NCBI RefSeq assembly: GCF_013349995.1
Contig: NZ_JABVXF010000017.1
Location: forward strand, 31,989-95,988
From: Pseudoalteromonas sp. 0303
Lineage (GTDB): Bacteria > Pseudomonadota > Gammaproteobacteria > Enterobacterales > Alteromonadaceae
DNA: 64,000 bases
Direction of reading: 5' to 3'
Part shown: positions 54,542 to 63,935 of the stretch, in pieces
Numbering within the stretch: position 1 is the first letter of the stretch
How the letters are laid out: each line of letters opens with the position of its first letter
Position numbers and translations under genes: made by a program
Notes under the pieces: generated by a model
The model's input: the letters and a program-made list of their open reading frames with translations, nothing else
Databases searched by the model: none
What the model was told of the DNA's origin: nothing

Positions 54542-56449
54542 ATGTTGCCTTTATTTCGTATCTTATTAATTGAGCAAGATCCTGCCACCTTAAAAGAGCT
54601 TTCAACGAACCTAGCAAAAACAATCCCCAATTTTGAGCGCAGTGATGTTGATATCGACATTATTGAGTGCATTGAGCTCAAGCAGGCGTTGAAATATGTA
54701 GAGGAAGATGGCGATATTCAAGCTGTGGTACTTAGTTGGGATGTACTGAATAATGGCGAGCGCACCTATAGCCGTTTTATCGAGCAATTAAAAGGCATAC
54801 GCCTTGAGCTGCCTGTTTATGTTATTGGTGACGATACGAAAGGCTTGGAGATAGTTAACGAGTCAGAAGAAATTGAATCTTTCTTTTTCAAAGATGAGGT
54901 CATTTCAGACCCTGAAGCAATCTTGGGCTATATGATCAATGACTTTGATGATCGTTCAGAAACACCATTTTGGACCGCCTACCGTCGTTATGTGGGTGAA
55001 TCGAACGATTCATGGCACACACCTGGTCACAGTGGCGGTGCTAGCTTTAGAAATTCTCCGTATATTAAAGACTTTTATCAGTTTTATGGCCGTAACGTAT
55101 TTGTTGGCGACCTGTCGGTTTCTGTCGACTCGCTTGGCTCACTGTCTGACAGCACCAACACCATAGGCCGCTCTCAAGAATCAGCTGCGGCGACATTTGA
55201 AGTAAAACATACCTACTTTGTTACCAATGGGTCATCCACTTCAAATAAGATTATTTTGCAAACTTTGCTGCGGAAAGGCGATAAGGTGATCATTGATCGA
55301 AACTGCCATAAATCAGTACATTACGGCATTTTGCAATCGGCTAGTTTACCTATTTACTTATCGAGTATTTTAAATCCTAAATATGGTATCTTCGCGCCCC
55401 CTTCACTGGCTGACATTAAGCAAGCGATTGAACAAAATAGCGATGCTAAATTACTGGTTTTAACTGGCTGTACCTACGATGGCCTGCTTAGCGATTTAAA
55501 ACAAGTGGTTGAATTTGCACATCAGCACGGTATTAAAGTGTTTATCGACGAAGCGTGGTTTGCTTACTCGCTTTTCCACCCGAGTTTACGCCACTACTCC
55601 GCTATTAATGCTGGCGCAGACTATGTTACCCATTCGGCACATAAAGTGGTTTCAGCGTTCTCTCAGGCGTCTTACATTCATGTTAACGACCCTGATTTCG
55701 ATGCCGATTTCTTCCGTGAGATCTACAGTATTTACGCCAGTACCTCGCCAAAATATCAGCTCATTGCTTCGCTGGATGTATGCCAGAAGCAATTAGAAAT
55801 GGAAGGTTATAAATTACTGAATGCCCTGCTGAATCATGTTGCAGAGTTTAAGCAGCAAATGGCTTCACTGAAACATATTAAAGTGCTCGATAAGCAAGAT
55901 TTCATGGACATATTCCCACATTTTAGTGGCGATAACATGGGTCACGATCCGCTGAAGATCCTTATCGATATTAGTGAGTTACCGTATTCATTAAAGGATA
56001 TTCATAAATTCCTATTAGATGAAATTGGCCTTGAAATAGAAAAATATACACACAGCACCATTTTAGTTTTATTGACTCTTGGTGGCACACGCTCAAAAAT
56101 CATACGTCTTTACAATGCATTGAAGAAACTCGATAGCGGTAAAGTAAAACTTGCCACTTCAATGAGACGCACACGCCTACCAGAGAATCTACCCGCTATT
56201 GACTTAGCCTGTATTCCTAGTGATGCATTTTATGGCGAACGTGAATCTGTGCCAATTAGCAAAAGTAACAACCGAATTTGTGCCGGGTTAGTGACGCCTT
56301 ATCCTCCTGGAATCCCGCTTTTAGTGCCGGGGCAACATATCACTAATGAGCATATCGAATATCTTAAAGAGTTGGCGGGTCAGGGCCTGACAATTCAAGG
56401 GAGCTTTGATGGCGAAATTTATGTACTTAAAGGTAAAGTGAAAAGCTAA
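54542..56449 (+). CDS. Orn/Lys/Arg decarboxylase family protein (PLP-dependent)
   Basis: 635 residues. The amino-terminal 130 residues resemble the flavodoxin-like wing domain of inducible decarboxylases (FRILLIEQDPATLKELSTNL). The PLP domain follows with WHTPGHSGGASF, FVTNGSSTSNK, FIDEAWFAYSLFHP and the cofactor Lys368 in THSAHKVVSAFSQ. It is shorter than CadA, AdiA or SpeF (about 710-755), mostly through a reduced C-terminal domain. Which amino acid it uses cannot be told; lysine, arginine or ornithine are candidates. The upstream region has only a weak ribosome site, and no antiporter gene is next to it, unlike acid-resistance operons. Confidence 0.85.
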   Translation: MLPLFRILLIEQDPATLKELSTNLAKTIPNFERSDVDIDIIECIELKQALKYVEEDGDIQAVVLSWDVLNNGERTYSRFIEQLKGIRLELPVYVIGDDTKGLEIVNESEEIESFFFKDEVISDPEAILGYMINDFDDRSETPFWTAYRRYVGESNDSWHTPGHSGGASFRNSPYIKDFYQFYGRNVFVGDLSVSVDSLGSLSDSTNTIGRSQESAAATFEVKHTYFVTNGSSTSNKIILQTLLRKGDKVIIDRNCHKSVHYGILQSASLPIYLSSILNPKYGIFAPPSLADIKQAIEQNSDAKLLVLTGCTYDGLLSDLKQVVEFAHQHGIKVFIDEAWFAYSLFHPSLRHYSAINAGADYVTHSAHKVVSAFSQASYIHVNDPDFDADFFREIYSIYASTSPKYQLIASLDVCQKQLEMEGYKLLNALLNHVAEFKQQMASLKHIKVLDKQDFMDIFPHFSGDNMGHDPLKILIDISELPYSLKDIHKFLLDEIGLEIEKYTHSTILVLLTLGGTRSKIIRLYNALKKLDSGKVKLATSMRRTRLPENLPAIDLACIPSDAFYGERESVPISKSNNRICAGLVTPYPPGIPLLVPGQHITNEHIEYLKELAGQGLTIQGSFDGEIYVLKGKVKS

Positions 56450-56478
56450 GGTTTCACTTATACCGCAAAAACCTCATT

Positions 56479-56512
56479 GTTATGCAGCAATCCCTATTTA
56501 TTGCTGCATAAC
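56479..56512. terminator. Strong hairpin after the decarboxylase gene
   Basis: The perfect 13-bp stem GTTATGCAGCAAT/ATTGCTGCATAAC with an 8-base loop lies 30 bases after the stop. No adjacent T-run follows, so it may protect the 3' end or stop transcription weakly. Confidence 0.5.
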
Positions 56513-56668
56513 ATCACCCTTTTCATATCAAACGCTTTGTCTCAATGCTACTGTGCATGCAATCGAAATAATTTATAATCCATTTTTAAAAATTTTAATG
56601 CGAAGCGTTGTACCATGCTGCGTTATCGAAATTGTGCGAATTTAAAGACAAAAAAGAGGATGCTTATA

Positions 56669-57067
56669 ATGCGCTTATTACACACAATGCTTCGCGTTGC
56701 TGATTTAGATAAATCAATTGAATTTTATACGCAGGTATTAGGTATGAAAGAGCTGCGCCGTGCAGACAACGAAGAGTACCGCTACACCCTTGCTTTTGTC
56801 GGTTATGGTGACGAGAAAGATTCGACCGTGCTTGAGCTTACTTATAACTGGGATACAGACAGCTATGATTTAGGTAATGCATACGGTCATATTGCTATCG
56901 AGTTTGATGATATTTATAAAGCCTGCGAAGACATTAAAGCTGCTGGCGGTAATGTGAGTCGTGAGCCAGGTCCTGTAAAAGGTGGCACAACTGAGATCGC
57001 ATTTGTTAAAGACCCTGATGGTTATGCAATTGAGTTAATCCAGAAAAAAGATAACAACACTTTTTGA
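56669..57067 (+). CDS. gloA: Lactoylglutathione lyase (glyoxalase I)
   Basis: 132 residues from the ATG at 56669. With this start the four metal ligands fall exactly at His5, Glu56, His74 and Glu122, as in E. coli GloA (135 residues), so longer upstream starts are rejected. AGAGG lies nine bases upstream. GloA isomerises the methylglyoxal-glutathione adduct to S-lactoylglutathione, detoxifying methylglyoxal. It is a stand-alone gene, convergent with a hybrid kinase gene. Confidence 0.94.
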   Translation: MRLLHTMLRVADLDKSIEFYTQVLGMKELRRADNEEYRYTLAFVGYGDEKDSTVLELTYNWDTDSYDLGNAYGHIAIEFDDIYKACEDIKAAGGNVSREPGPVKGGTTEIAFVKDPDGYAIELIQKKDNNTF

Positions 57068-57072
57068 TTCAT

Positions 57073-57106
57073 ACTGGCTATTTCAGCGGTTGCTGAGATA
57101 GCCAGT
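57073..57106. terminator. Bidirectional hairpin overlapping the 3' end of the hybrid kinase gene
   Basis: The 15-bp stem ACTGGCTATTTCAGC/GCTGAGATAGCCAGT with one T-G pair and loop GGTT starts six bases after the gloA stop and includes the last codons of the leftward kinase gene. Confidence 0.65.
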
Positions 57107-59315
57107 TTGCGAGTGCTTTTTCAAGTTCAGCAAAATTAATTGGCTTTGCGATATGGTCACTGATACCAATTTTTGCGCTATTTTCGATGTCGTCTTTCAT
57201 AGCATTAGCACTAACCGCAATAATCGGCGTATCAAAATCTGGCCTTGCAAGTAAGTTTTCGCTGGCAGTTAATCCATCCATCACCGGCATTTGGATATCC
57301 ATTAAAATCAGTGCGTAATCTTGTGTTAGGGTTTTCTCACAGGCAATTTGTCCGTTTTCTGCCAATTCATAATTTAGACCTAATTGAGTTAAATACTTAG
57401 TGATTACAATTTGGTTAATCGGGTTATCTTCGGCAATTAATATTGGCTTGTCGACGGCTTTAAAATCGAACTGAGTATCTTCATCTGACTGGTGTTCTTT
57501 TGCACTAGCGTCCTGTGGGTTTAGTGATTTAAAATTAACATTAATGGTAAACTCGGTACCTTTGCCAAGCTCACTGTCGATACCAATAGTACCTCCCATC
57601 AAATCAATCATCCCCTTACTGATGGCAAGCCCAAGACCGGTCCCTCCATATTCACGAGTGGTACTACTTTGCGCTTGAACAAAGGGATTAAACAGGGCCG
57701 TTATTTTATCTTCAGCGATACCAATGCCTGTATCTTTTACCGGTATCACGACGGCTGTCTGGTGTTCATCTCGGCTTTGCAGAGTAAGCGAAAGAATTAT
57801 CTCTCCTTGATTGGTAAACTTAACGGCGTTAGAGAGCAAGTTTATCAGCACTTGTTTAACACGTATTTCATCACATTCTACATTCAGCGAATGTAATGAG
57901 GAGACCTCAAGTCGGCAGCCAACCCCTTTGGCATCACAACTCGGTTTAAATAGTAAGATTAGGTCATGGCAAAGCGCGACTAAATCACATTGTCGCGACT
58001 CGAGCTCTATTTTATTGGCCTCTATTTTTGAAAAGTCGAGAATATCGTTAATCACGGTTAATAACACATCACTACAGTTATTAATTTGCCTTACAAACTC
58101 TGCTTGCTCTTGTGTTAGCGTGCTTTTATTGAGTAGCTGCAAAAAGCCCACAATACCATTCATCGGAGTACGTATTTCATGGCTCATATTGGCTAAGAAT
58201 TGGCTTTTAACTTGCTCAGAGCGCTCAGCGCGAAGTTTTTCTAATTGCAATGAAGTAATTTGTATATCAATGGTATCAGCCATGCTGCTGAGGGAATCTG
58301 CAATATCTTTAAACTCTTGATAATGAAAATCGTCGGTATCTTGTTTGTAATTACCTAATGCATATTCTCGGCTAAGAGCAGTAATACGATTTAGTGGGTT
58401 ATGGAGACGTGCCGTCAACCAACGCACTGAAATAAATGAAATAATAGAGAGTCCTACAATTAACAACCCTGCCAATATAGCCGTTTGCTTTACAGCGCTG
58501 GTGTAGGTGGTTTTTGCTTCATTAATTTGGAACTGTAAACTGGTTGGCTTACCTGCATAAAAAACATTACTGATTGAGGCCTGCCCCATTAATTTGCCGT
58601 TATCGCCAACATCGCCCACGCTATATAAAATGTTACCTTGTGCAGTAATTTGTACCTGCTTACCTGCTTGATAAACCGGTTGTTCATTATGTATTGCAAG
58701 CCACTTTAACGCCTCTGATAAAGGCACAAAAGACACTAACACGCCCGTTTTGATTATTGGCTCACTAAGAGAATCTTGCTCATGTAACAACTTAGATGTA
58801 ATTGCCAGTAAAGCATTTTGTTTTGCCTGTAGAGGTGCAAGTAACTCAGTGACTTGGGGGTTATCGATAAGTTGAATTGTGTTTTGCTCTATTGATGTTT
58901 GAGCACTGTCGAGAATGCTTTTAGTAAGTTTATAATTCAAATTTAAAGAGGTAATAGGATAACCTTCAACTATAAAGCCTTGATTATCAATTACAATCGA
59001 TGCTTTTATCTGTGGATTCTGGGCAACAAACTCCTGCAGTTGTACAAGCGCGAACTGTGAGTACACCACTTTATTGGGCAGTTCTGTAATCGCTTTAGTG
59101 CTACTAAGCAATTGGCTATTTTTCTCAAGCTTAAATAAGAGTTGTTCAAGGCTGGCCGCATTATTTCTAGCTTGCCATTGCAAACTCGTATTTGCTTGGT
59201 CAATTGAGCTTAAATAGAATCGCCCTATCATCAAACCTGCAAGGATAAGTAGGGGAATAATGACCAGTAGTAATACACTGATAAATAAGGCGCGACTAAA
59301 GCGTGGACTACTCAT
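57078..59315 (-). CDS. Hybrid sensor histidine kinase/response regulator
   Basis: 745 residues. Membrane helix 1 at about 10-32, a long periplasmic domain, helix 2 at about 278-300 and a HAMP-like linker. HisKA follows with His379 in ANMSHEIRTPMNG, HATPase with KDTGIGIAE and GGTGLGLAISKGMID, and a receiver with Asp673 in LILMDIQMPVMDG. There is no Hpt domain, so a separate phosphotransfer protein is needed. Its ATG overlaps the stop of the upstream solute-binding protein gene by four bases. This suggests that the binding protein presents a ligand to the periplasmic domain, as LuxP does to LuxQ. Confidence 0.9.
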   Translation of the reverse strand: MSSPRFSRALFISVLLLVIIPLLILAGLMIGRFYLSSIDQANTSLQWQARNNAASLEQLLFKLEKNSQLLSSTKAITELPNKVVYSQFALVQLQEFVAQNPQIKASIVIDNQGFIVEGYPITSLNLNYKLTKSILDSAQTSIEQNTIQLIDNPQVTELLAPLQAKQNALLAITSKLLHEQDSLSEPIIKTGVLVSFVPLSEALKWLAIHNEQPVYQAGKQVQITAQGNILYSVGDVGDNGKLMGQASISNVFYAGKPTSLQFQINEAKTTYTSAVKQTAILAGLLIVGLSIISFISVRWLTARLHNPLNRITALSREYALGNYKQDTDDFHYQEFKDIADSLSSMADTIDIQITSLQLEKLRAERSEQVKSQFLANMSHEIRTPMNGIVGFLQLLNKSTLTQEQAEFVRQINNCSDVLLTVINDILDFSKIEANKIELESRQCDLVALCHDLILLFKPSCDAKGVGCRLEVSSLHSLNVECDEIRVKQVLINLLSNAVKFTNQGEIILSLTLQSRDEHQTAVVIPVKDTGIGIAEDKITALFNPFVQAQSSTTREYGGTGLGLAISKGMIDLMGGTIGIDSELGKGTEFTINVNFKSLNPQDASAKEHQSDEDTQFDFKAVDKPILIAEDNPINQIVITKYLTQLGLNYELAENGQIACEKTLTQDYALILMDIQMPVMDGLTASENLLARPDFDTPIIAVSANAMKDDIENSAKIGISDHIAKPINFAELEKALANWLSQQPLK

Positions 59316-60475
59316 TCATCCCCTTCATTGGCAATCGAGCGCTCTGCCAACCCTTGCATAAAAAGCCCCGCTTGCTCAGCAGTTAAGGCACCACTGCCAT
59401 AACGAATAAAGCCTTTATTTAATACTTCCCACACGATGATCATAGATGCGGTTGAAGGCATAGGTTTTGTGAATTGTATAGCATCAATTAAGGTTGATAA
59501 CTCAGTGCCTTGTTGTGATTTTAGGTTATTTAAAACCTCAGTGTTAACTGGGATATCTTGAAGTTTTTGCCAAACCAGTGTTTGGAATTTTTCTGCTTGA
59601 ACCAATTTAGCAAATTTGATCAAATTGTCTTTATTAACACCATTTAAGCCATCATTTGGAAACGCCAGCACAAAGGTTGAGTAGTAAGGCTGCATATACT
59701 CACCATTGAGTTTCGGTAATTGTTGTATTCCTAAATTATTACCCAATGCCTCTTCATACGCTTTTAATGCCCATGCACCATCAATGGTGAAAGCGGCTTG
59801 CTGTGCTTTAAATGCATTATTTGAGCAAGTGTAATCGCACTGCCCATCAACCAGGTTTTGTTTATTTAAACCCCAAACAAATTTGAGAGCCGATTGCATT
59901 GCTGGTGTATTTAGCTGAACATGGTTTTCTACAATTAAGTCGCCATTAAAAGCCGATAAGAACGGGATAAACCAATACATTTCCATAAAACTCCATGTAA
60001 CGAGTTTCACTTTTTCAGGTAATGTTGGTTGAATTTGGTATATATCCTGCCAATTTTCTATTGGTTGTTTAACAAACTGCTTATTATAAAAAAGTAACAA
60101 GTGATTCCCTTGAATGATAGGTATACCTAAGAGCTTATTGTTGAGCTTTGCAGTTTCTAAGGTTCGCTTGTCTGTGGTATCAGCTATGAGTGAGTGTGGA
60201 ATGGTGCTGTAGTTGGCATATTTATCAAGGCCTAAGTGATCAGCGGGTACAATAACAACGTCTGTTGAGGTGCTGGTACTAGTATTTTGTACCAACCTTA
60301 CCTTTAGCGCCTTTTGGTCAACCAATACAGAGTTAACAGTTAAACCGCTTTGCTCTGCAAACTCACTAAGCAATTGGTTAAAATGTTCATGCTTCATGGT
60401 ATGGGCTAGGTTTATCGTTGCTGAATAGCAATCAAACGTCGCTAGTATCACCGCCAGCCAAAATACTCGCCACAC
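59312..60475 (-). CDS. Extracellular solute-binding protein coupled to a hybrid kinase
   Basis: 387 residues, GTG start. A signal peptide (VFWLAVILATFDCYSA) precedes a maltose/glycerol-phosphate-type binding fold: INLAHTMKHEHFNQLLSEFA, LGIPIIQGNHLLLFYNKQF, AAFTIDGAWALKAYEEALGN. No ABC permease or ATPase for import is near; the ABC genes upstream encode an exporter. Together with the four-base overlap to the kinase gene, this points to a sensory rather than a transport role. No Shine-Dalgarno is evident at the GTG. Confidence 0.85.
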   Translation of the reverse strand: MWRVFWLAVILATFDCYSATINLAHTMKHEHFNQLLSEFAEQSGLTVNSVLVDQKALKVRLVQNTSTSTSTDVVIVPADHLGLDKYANYSTIPHSLIADTTDKRTLETAKLNNKLLGIPIIQGNHLLLFYNKQFVKQPIENWQDIYQIQPTLPEKVKLVTWSFMEMYWFIPFLSAFNGDLIVENHVQLNTPAMQSALKFVWGLNKQNLVDGQCDYTCSNNAFKAQQAAFTIDGAWALKAYEEALGNNLGIQQLPKLNGEYMQPYYSTFVLAFPNDGLNGVNKDNLIKFAKLVQAEKFQTLVWQKLQDIPVNTEVLNNLKSQQGTELSTLIDAIQFTKPMPSTASMIIVWEVLNKGFIRYGSGALTAEQAGLFMQGLAERSIANEGDE

Positions 60476-60543
60476 GCTAATGTCTACTCAAAATGAATTA
60501 AAATTACTTTTTAGTTAAGCACATATGCCTTAAATTGCCCAGC

Positions 60544-61698
60544 CTAATCAAGGGTTTTCTTAAACCTAAATGCAGCCACAGCCAAGCCCAAAATTGTAAA
60601 GGCTAAAAGCCAAAGTAAATCACTGCTCATACTTATTAGATTGACATCTTTTAGCACGATTCCGCGTATTAACCTTAGGTAATGCGTTGCGGGTAGGCAC
60701 TCAGCAAGCCATTGTGCTGCCTTTGGCATACCTTCATAGGGAAATACAAAACCTGATAATAAAATAGAGGGTAATAGAATGAAAATTGTCATTTGCATTG
60801 CTTGAAGCTGATTTTTAGCGATGGTTGAAAGCACTAAGCCAAGCACTAAACTGGCACATATAAAGGCAAAGGTTGCGACAACCAATGCGACTAAACCACC
60901 TCCAAAAGGAATATGAAACAAGAGCTTACCCATACCTAGTATAATAAATAACTGAATAAAACCAATGAAGATATAAGGCACCACTTTACCAATCATTAAT
61001 TCAAGTGAGCTTAACGGTAAGGTGATTAAGAGCTCCATATTACCTCGCTCTTGCTCTTTAACAATGGCAGCAGAAGTAAACATAATCATCGTCATGGTTA
61101 AAATAACAGCAGCTAAACCTGGCACAATATTCACCGCAGAGCGTTGCTCTGGGTTATAAAATAAGGTCGTCTCAAAGGTAGGGTAAGTTCGATTCGCAGG
61201 TTTATCGAGAAGCTCTGCAAGCGGCATATTGCGCAGCGATTTTATGCTCGACGCTACCATTGTATCTGAGCCATCAACTAACCAATGCGCAATTGGCCTG
61301 ACTAACGACTCATTACTGCCATCAGGCAAACCAAAACCAACGGTTGGGTGCTGAGCAAGTCGGTTTGCCACATCGTGGGGTATAAACAGCACAGCACGCA
61401 CTTTCGCACTGGCGATTGCTGTTTGTGCCTGTTCAATACTGTCGTAATAATCCGTCACTTTAACCACATTTGTCGCCGATACTGTTTGTACTAAAATGCG
61501 ACTGAGCGCAGTTTGACTATGATCGACCACTGCAACAGGGATATCTTTAACGTTGGTGTTAATAGCGTAACCAAATAGAATCAGTTGGATAAGGGGGATC
61601 ATCACCACCATCGCAAAGGTCATTCTATCGCGACGTAATTGTAATAATTCTTTGCTTACAATTGCTTTTATCCGGCTTAATGAAGTCACAATACTCAT
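60544..61698 (-). CDS. ABC-2 type transporter permease (YbhR/YhhJ-like)
   Basis: 384 residues. One amino-terminal membrane helix, a large extracytoplasmic domain (about 50-180) and five helices at the carboxyl end, with the ABC-2 signature ERGNMELLITLPLSSLELMIGKVVPY. It is third in a leftward operon with an ATPase and a HlyD-type adaptor, overlapping the ATPase gene by four bases. Such trios export drugs or hydrophobic compounds. Confidence 0.9.
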   Translation of the reverse strand: MSIVTSLSRIKAIVSKELLQLRRDRMTFAMVVMIPLIQLILFGYAINTNVKDIPVAVVDHSQTALSRILVQTVSATNVVKVTDYYDSIEQAQTAIASAKVRAVLFIPHDVANRLAQHPTVGFGLPDGSNESLVRPIAHWLVDGSDTMVASSIKSLRNMPLAELLDKPANRTYPTFETTLFYNPEQRSAVNIVPGLAAVILTMTMIMFTSAAIVKEQERGNMELLITLPLSSLELMIGKVVPYIFIGFIQLFIILGMGKLLFHIPFGGGLVALVVATFAFICASLVLGLVLSTIAKNQLQAMQMTIFILLPSILLSGFVFPYEGMPKAAQWLAECLPATHYLRLIRGIVLKDVNLISMSSDLLWLLAFTILGLAVAAFRFKKTLD

Positions 61699-62621
61699 TG
61701 TCTGCCCTGCCCTGTGCAGGTAACAAACACGTCTTCAAGGCTTGGACGCACACTATTTACTTGCCATGTATCCTGGCAGAATGATTGCTGTTTTATGAAC
61801 TCAACGGGGTCTTGAACATCTTTTTTTACTAATACTCGCAGCTGTGCACCTAATTGAGTGGCTGAGATAACATGGTCGATTGTTGCTAGCTGTTTTTTTA
61901 ATTCTCTGGTTTGCGCCCCTGCGATTTCAACAACATGAGCGTGCATGTCTGTCATTAATTGCTTTGGAGAGCCATCCGCGCGTTTAATACCAGATTCTAA
62001 AATGGCTAAACGATGACAACGCTCGGCTTCATCCATATAATGAGTAGTGACTAATATCGTGGTACCGGCATTACTTAAATCAAACAGTGTTTCCCAAAAG
62101 TCACGGCGATTTTGTGGATCTACAGCCGATGTTGGTTCATCAAGAAATAAAATTTTCGGTTTATTAATCACTGCAGCAGCCAATGCTAAACGCTGCCGTT
62201 GGCCCCCACTCATACTTCCGGCCATTTGATCTACTCTTTGATCAAGGCCATAGGTATGGAGCAATTCGTCAATTCTTTGTTGTTTTTGTTGCTTTTTAAA
62301 CGGGTAAAGCGCCGCCATGAACTTTAGGTTTTCAAGTACGGTCAAGTCACTATAAAGTGAAAACTTTTGCGTCATATAACCAAGTTGCGTTCTGAGCTTT
62401 TCAGCATCTTTTGGCAGACTTAAGCCAAGCACGTTGATATCACCAGAGGTTGGCTTCAATAACCCCGTAAGCATACGGATTGCTGTCGTTTTACCACAGC
62501 CATTAGGGCCCAAAAAGCCATAAATTTGCCCTTGCTCCACGTCTAGATCAAGGTTATCAATCGCTTTTAAATCGCCAAATTGTTTTACCAAACCTTTGGC
62601 ATGGATCACCGATTCAGTCAT
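61695..62621 (-). CDS. ABC transporter ATP-binding protein
   Basis: 308 residues. Walker A GFLGPNGCGKTTAIRML, Q-loop YMTQKFSLYSDLT, signature SGGQRQRLALAAAVI, Walker B ILFLDEPTSAVDP and switch His in VTTHYMDEAERC. This is a single nucleotide-binding domain, while E. coli YbhF has two fused. It overlaps the adaptor and permease genes by four bases each. Confidence 0.93.
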   Translation of the reverse strand: MTESVIHAKGLVKQFGDLKAIDNLDLDVEQGQIYGFLGPNGCGKTTAIRMLTGLLKPTSGDINVLGLSLPKDAEKLRTQLGYMTQKFSLYSDLTVLENLKFMAALYPFKKQQKQQRIDELLHTYGLDQRVDQMAGSMSGGQRQRLALAAAVINKPKILFLDEPTSAVDPQNRRDFWETLFDLSNAGTTILVTTHYMDEAERCHRLAILESGIKRADGSPKQLMTDMHAHVVEIAGAQTRELKKQLATIDHVISATQLGAQLRVLVKKDVQDPVEFIKQQSFCQDTWQVNSVRPSLEDVFVTCTGQGRQ

Positions 62622-63565
62622 GGCATAATCACTTGAGCAGGTACGCCTGTCGGTAAATTATTTTCTCTTACCGGTAGTGTTACCTCAGCAAGATACATTA
62701 ATCTCGCACGCTCTTCCTGATTAAGGGCATAAAAAGGCGTGAACGCAGGCTCTGAGGCAATCCAGGTCAGTTCACCCTGTATATCTTTATCTATGCCATC
62801 GACACGAACCGTAAGTGTCATGCCCTGATTGAGCTTGGCACGATATGGTTCAGGGATATATACGCGAGCGTAAGGTGCGCTGTTTGCTTGAATAATAACG
62901 ACAGGGCTGCCTTTAGTAACTCGCTCACCTACGTGCCAAGGTAAATTATCGACCCTGCCAGCACGCATCGCTTTAATTGTCAGATCTGAGAGGTATTTTT
63001 GCTGTACTTTTAGTTCTGCTTCTGCCGCCTGAACTTGCGCTTTCGCACTATTAATATCTTCAACGCGAGAACCATTTGTTAACTCATTTAAGTTCTGCTT
63101 TGCTGATTCTAAATTAGCAAAAGTCTCATCTCGTGCAGCGGTAGCACTGTCTAAGGTTTCTTGGCTTGCGAGTTTATCTTTAACTAAGGTTTTTGCACGG
63201 CGAAAATTAGCTTCGCTTTGCGTATATGCAGCATTGGCTGCTGCTACTTTGGCTGATGCAGCAGCAACTTCTTCGGGGCGAGCACCATTCAAGGTTTTTT
63301 CAAGAAATGCAGTGGCTTGAGCTAATTGAGCTTGTGCTTTAGCAACAATCGCTTGTTGTAGTTCAGCATCGAACTTTGCAATCACCTGCCCTTTTTCGAC
63401 CAACTGGCCTGCTGAGACGGGTAAATCGATCAGTATTTCGTTAGTCGTTGCAGGATGGATCACACGCTCACGCTCAAGCGTTCCTAGCGCTACTCCCTCA
63501 TTTGAGTCTGAGCAAGCAGTAATGACTAAAGAAATTAGAATGAATACAACACGTTTAGCTAACAT
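62618..63565 (-). CDS. HlyD-family periplasmic adaptor, lipoprotein
   Basis: 315 residues. The lipobox LVITAC places the lipid on Cys18. A lipoyl-like half (LIDLPVSAGQLVEKGQVIAKF) and a long alpha-helical hairpin (about 70-190, rich in Ala/Gln/Lys) follow, then the second lipoyl half and a beta-barrel (SPVVIIQANSAPYARVYIP). It bridges the ABC exporter and an outer-membrane channel, YbhG-like. It is first gene of the operon. Confidence 0.9.
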   Translation of the reverse strand: MLAKRVVFILISLVITACSDSNEGVALGTLERERVIHPATTNEILIDLPVSAGQLVEKGQVIAKFDAELQQAIVAKAQAQLAQATAFLEKTLNGARPEEVAAASAKVAAANAAYTQSEANFRRAKTLVKDKLASQETLDSATAARDETFANLESAKQNLNELTNGSRVEDINSAKAQVQAAEAELKVQQKYLSDLTIKAMRAGRVDNLPWHVGERVTKGSPVVIIQANSAPYARVYIPEPYRAKLNQGMTLTVRVDGIDKDIQGELTWIASEPAFTPFYALNQEERARLMYLAEVTLPVRENNLPTGVPAQVIMP

Positions 63566-63781
63566 TTTAATTTCCTTATGGTTAGCTGATGAGTTGCTAA
63601 ATACTATAAAGTAATAAAATGATCAGTAAAAGTGTTCAATAGGAATTAAAGTTTTAGAAATTTATGGGGTCTATATCGTAAAGATATATGGAGAATAAGA
63701 AATATTAAGTTGAAAAATCTTAGTTCTATTTGAAATGATATATAGATAGTCTTTCCAACACATCAACTTACTTAAAGTAAG

Positions 63782-63857
63782 TGGCGTCCCCAAGGGGATT
63801 CGAACCCCTGTTACCGCCGTGAAAGGGCGGTGTCCTAGGCCTCTAGACGATGGGGAC
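63782..63857 (-). tRNA. tRNA-Glu (anticodon TTC)
   Basis: 76 bases with encoded CCA. Read on the minus strand: acceptor GTCCCCA/TGGGGAC, D-arm TCGTCTAGAGGCC, anticodon loop CTTTCAC, T-loop GTTCGAATC. It is nearly identical to E. coli tRNA-Glu. Confidence 0.97.
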
Positions 63858-63935
63858 ACATAATGTGTCACTAGGACAACTGAATAGTTAAACTCGATTC
63901 AGACGAGCTCTTAACAACACAACACTTAAAGTAAG

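Noticed and set aside
63671..63871. 66-codon leftward open frame over the tRNA-Glu gene
   Set aside because: It is a translation of the tRNA gene and its flank; the RNA gene explains the sequence.
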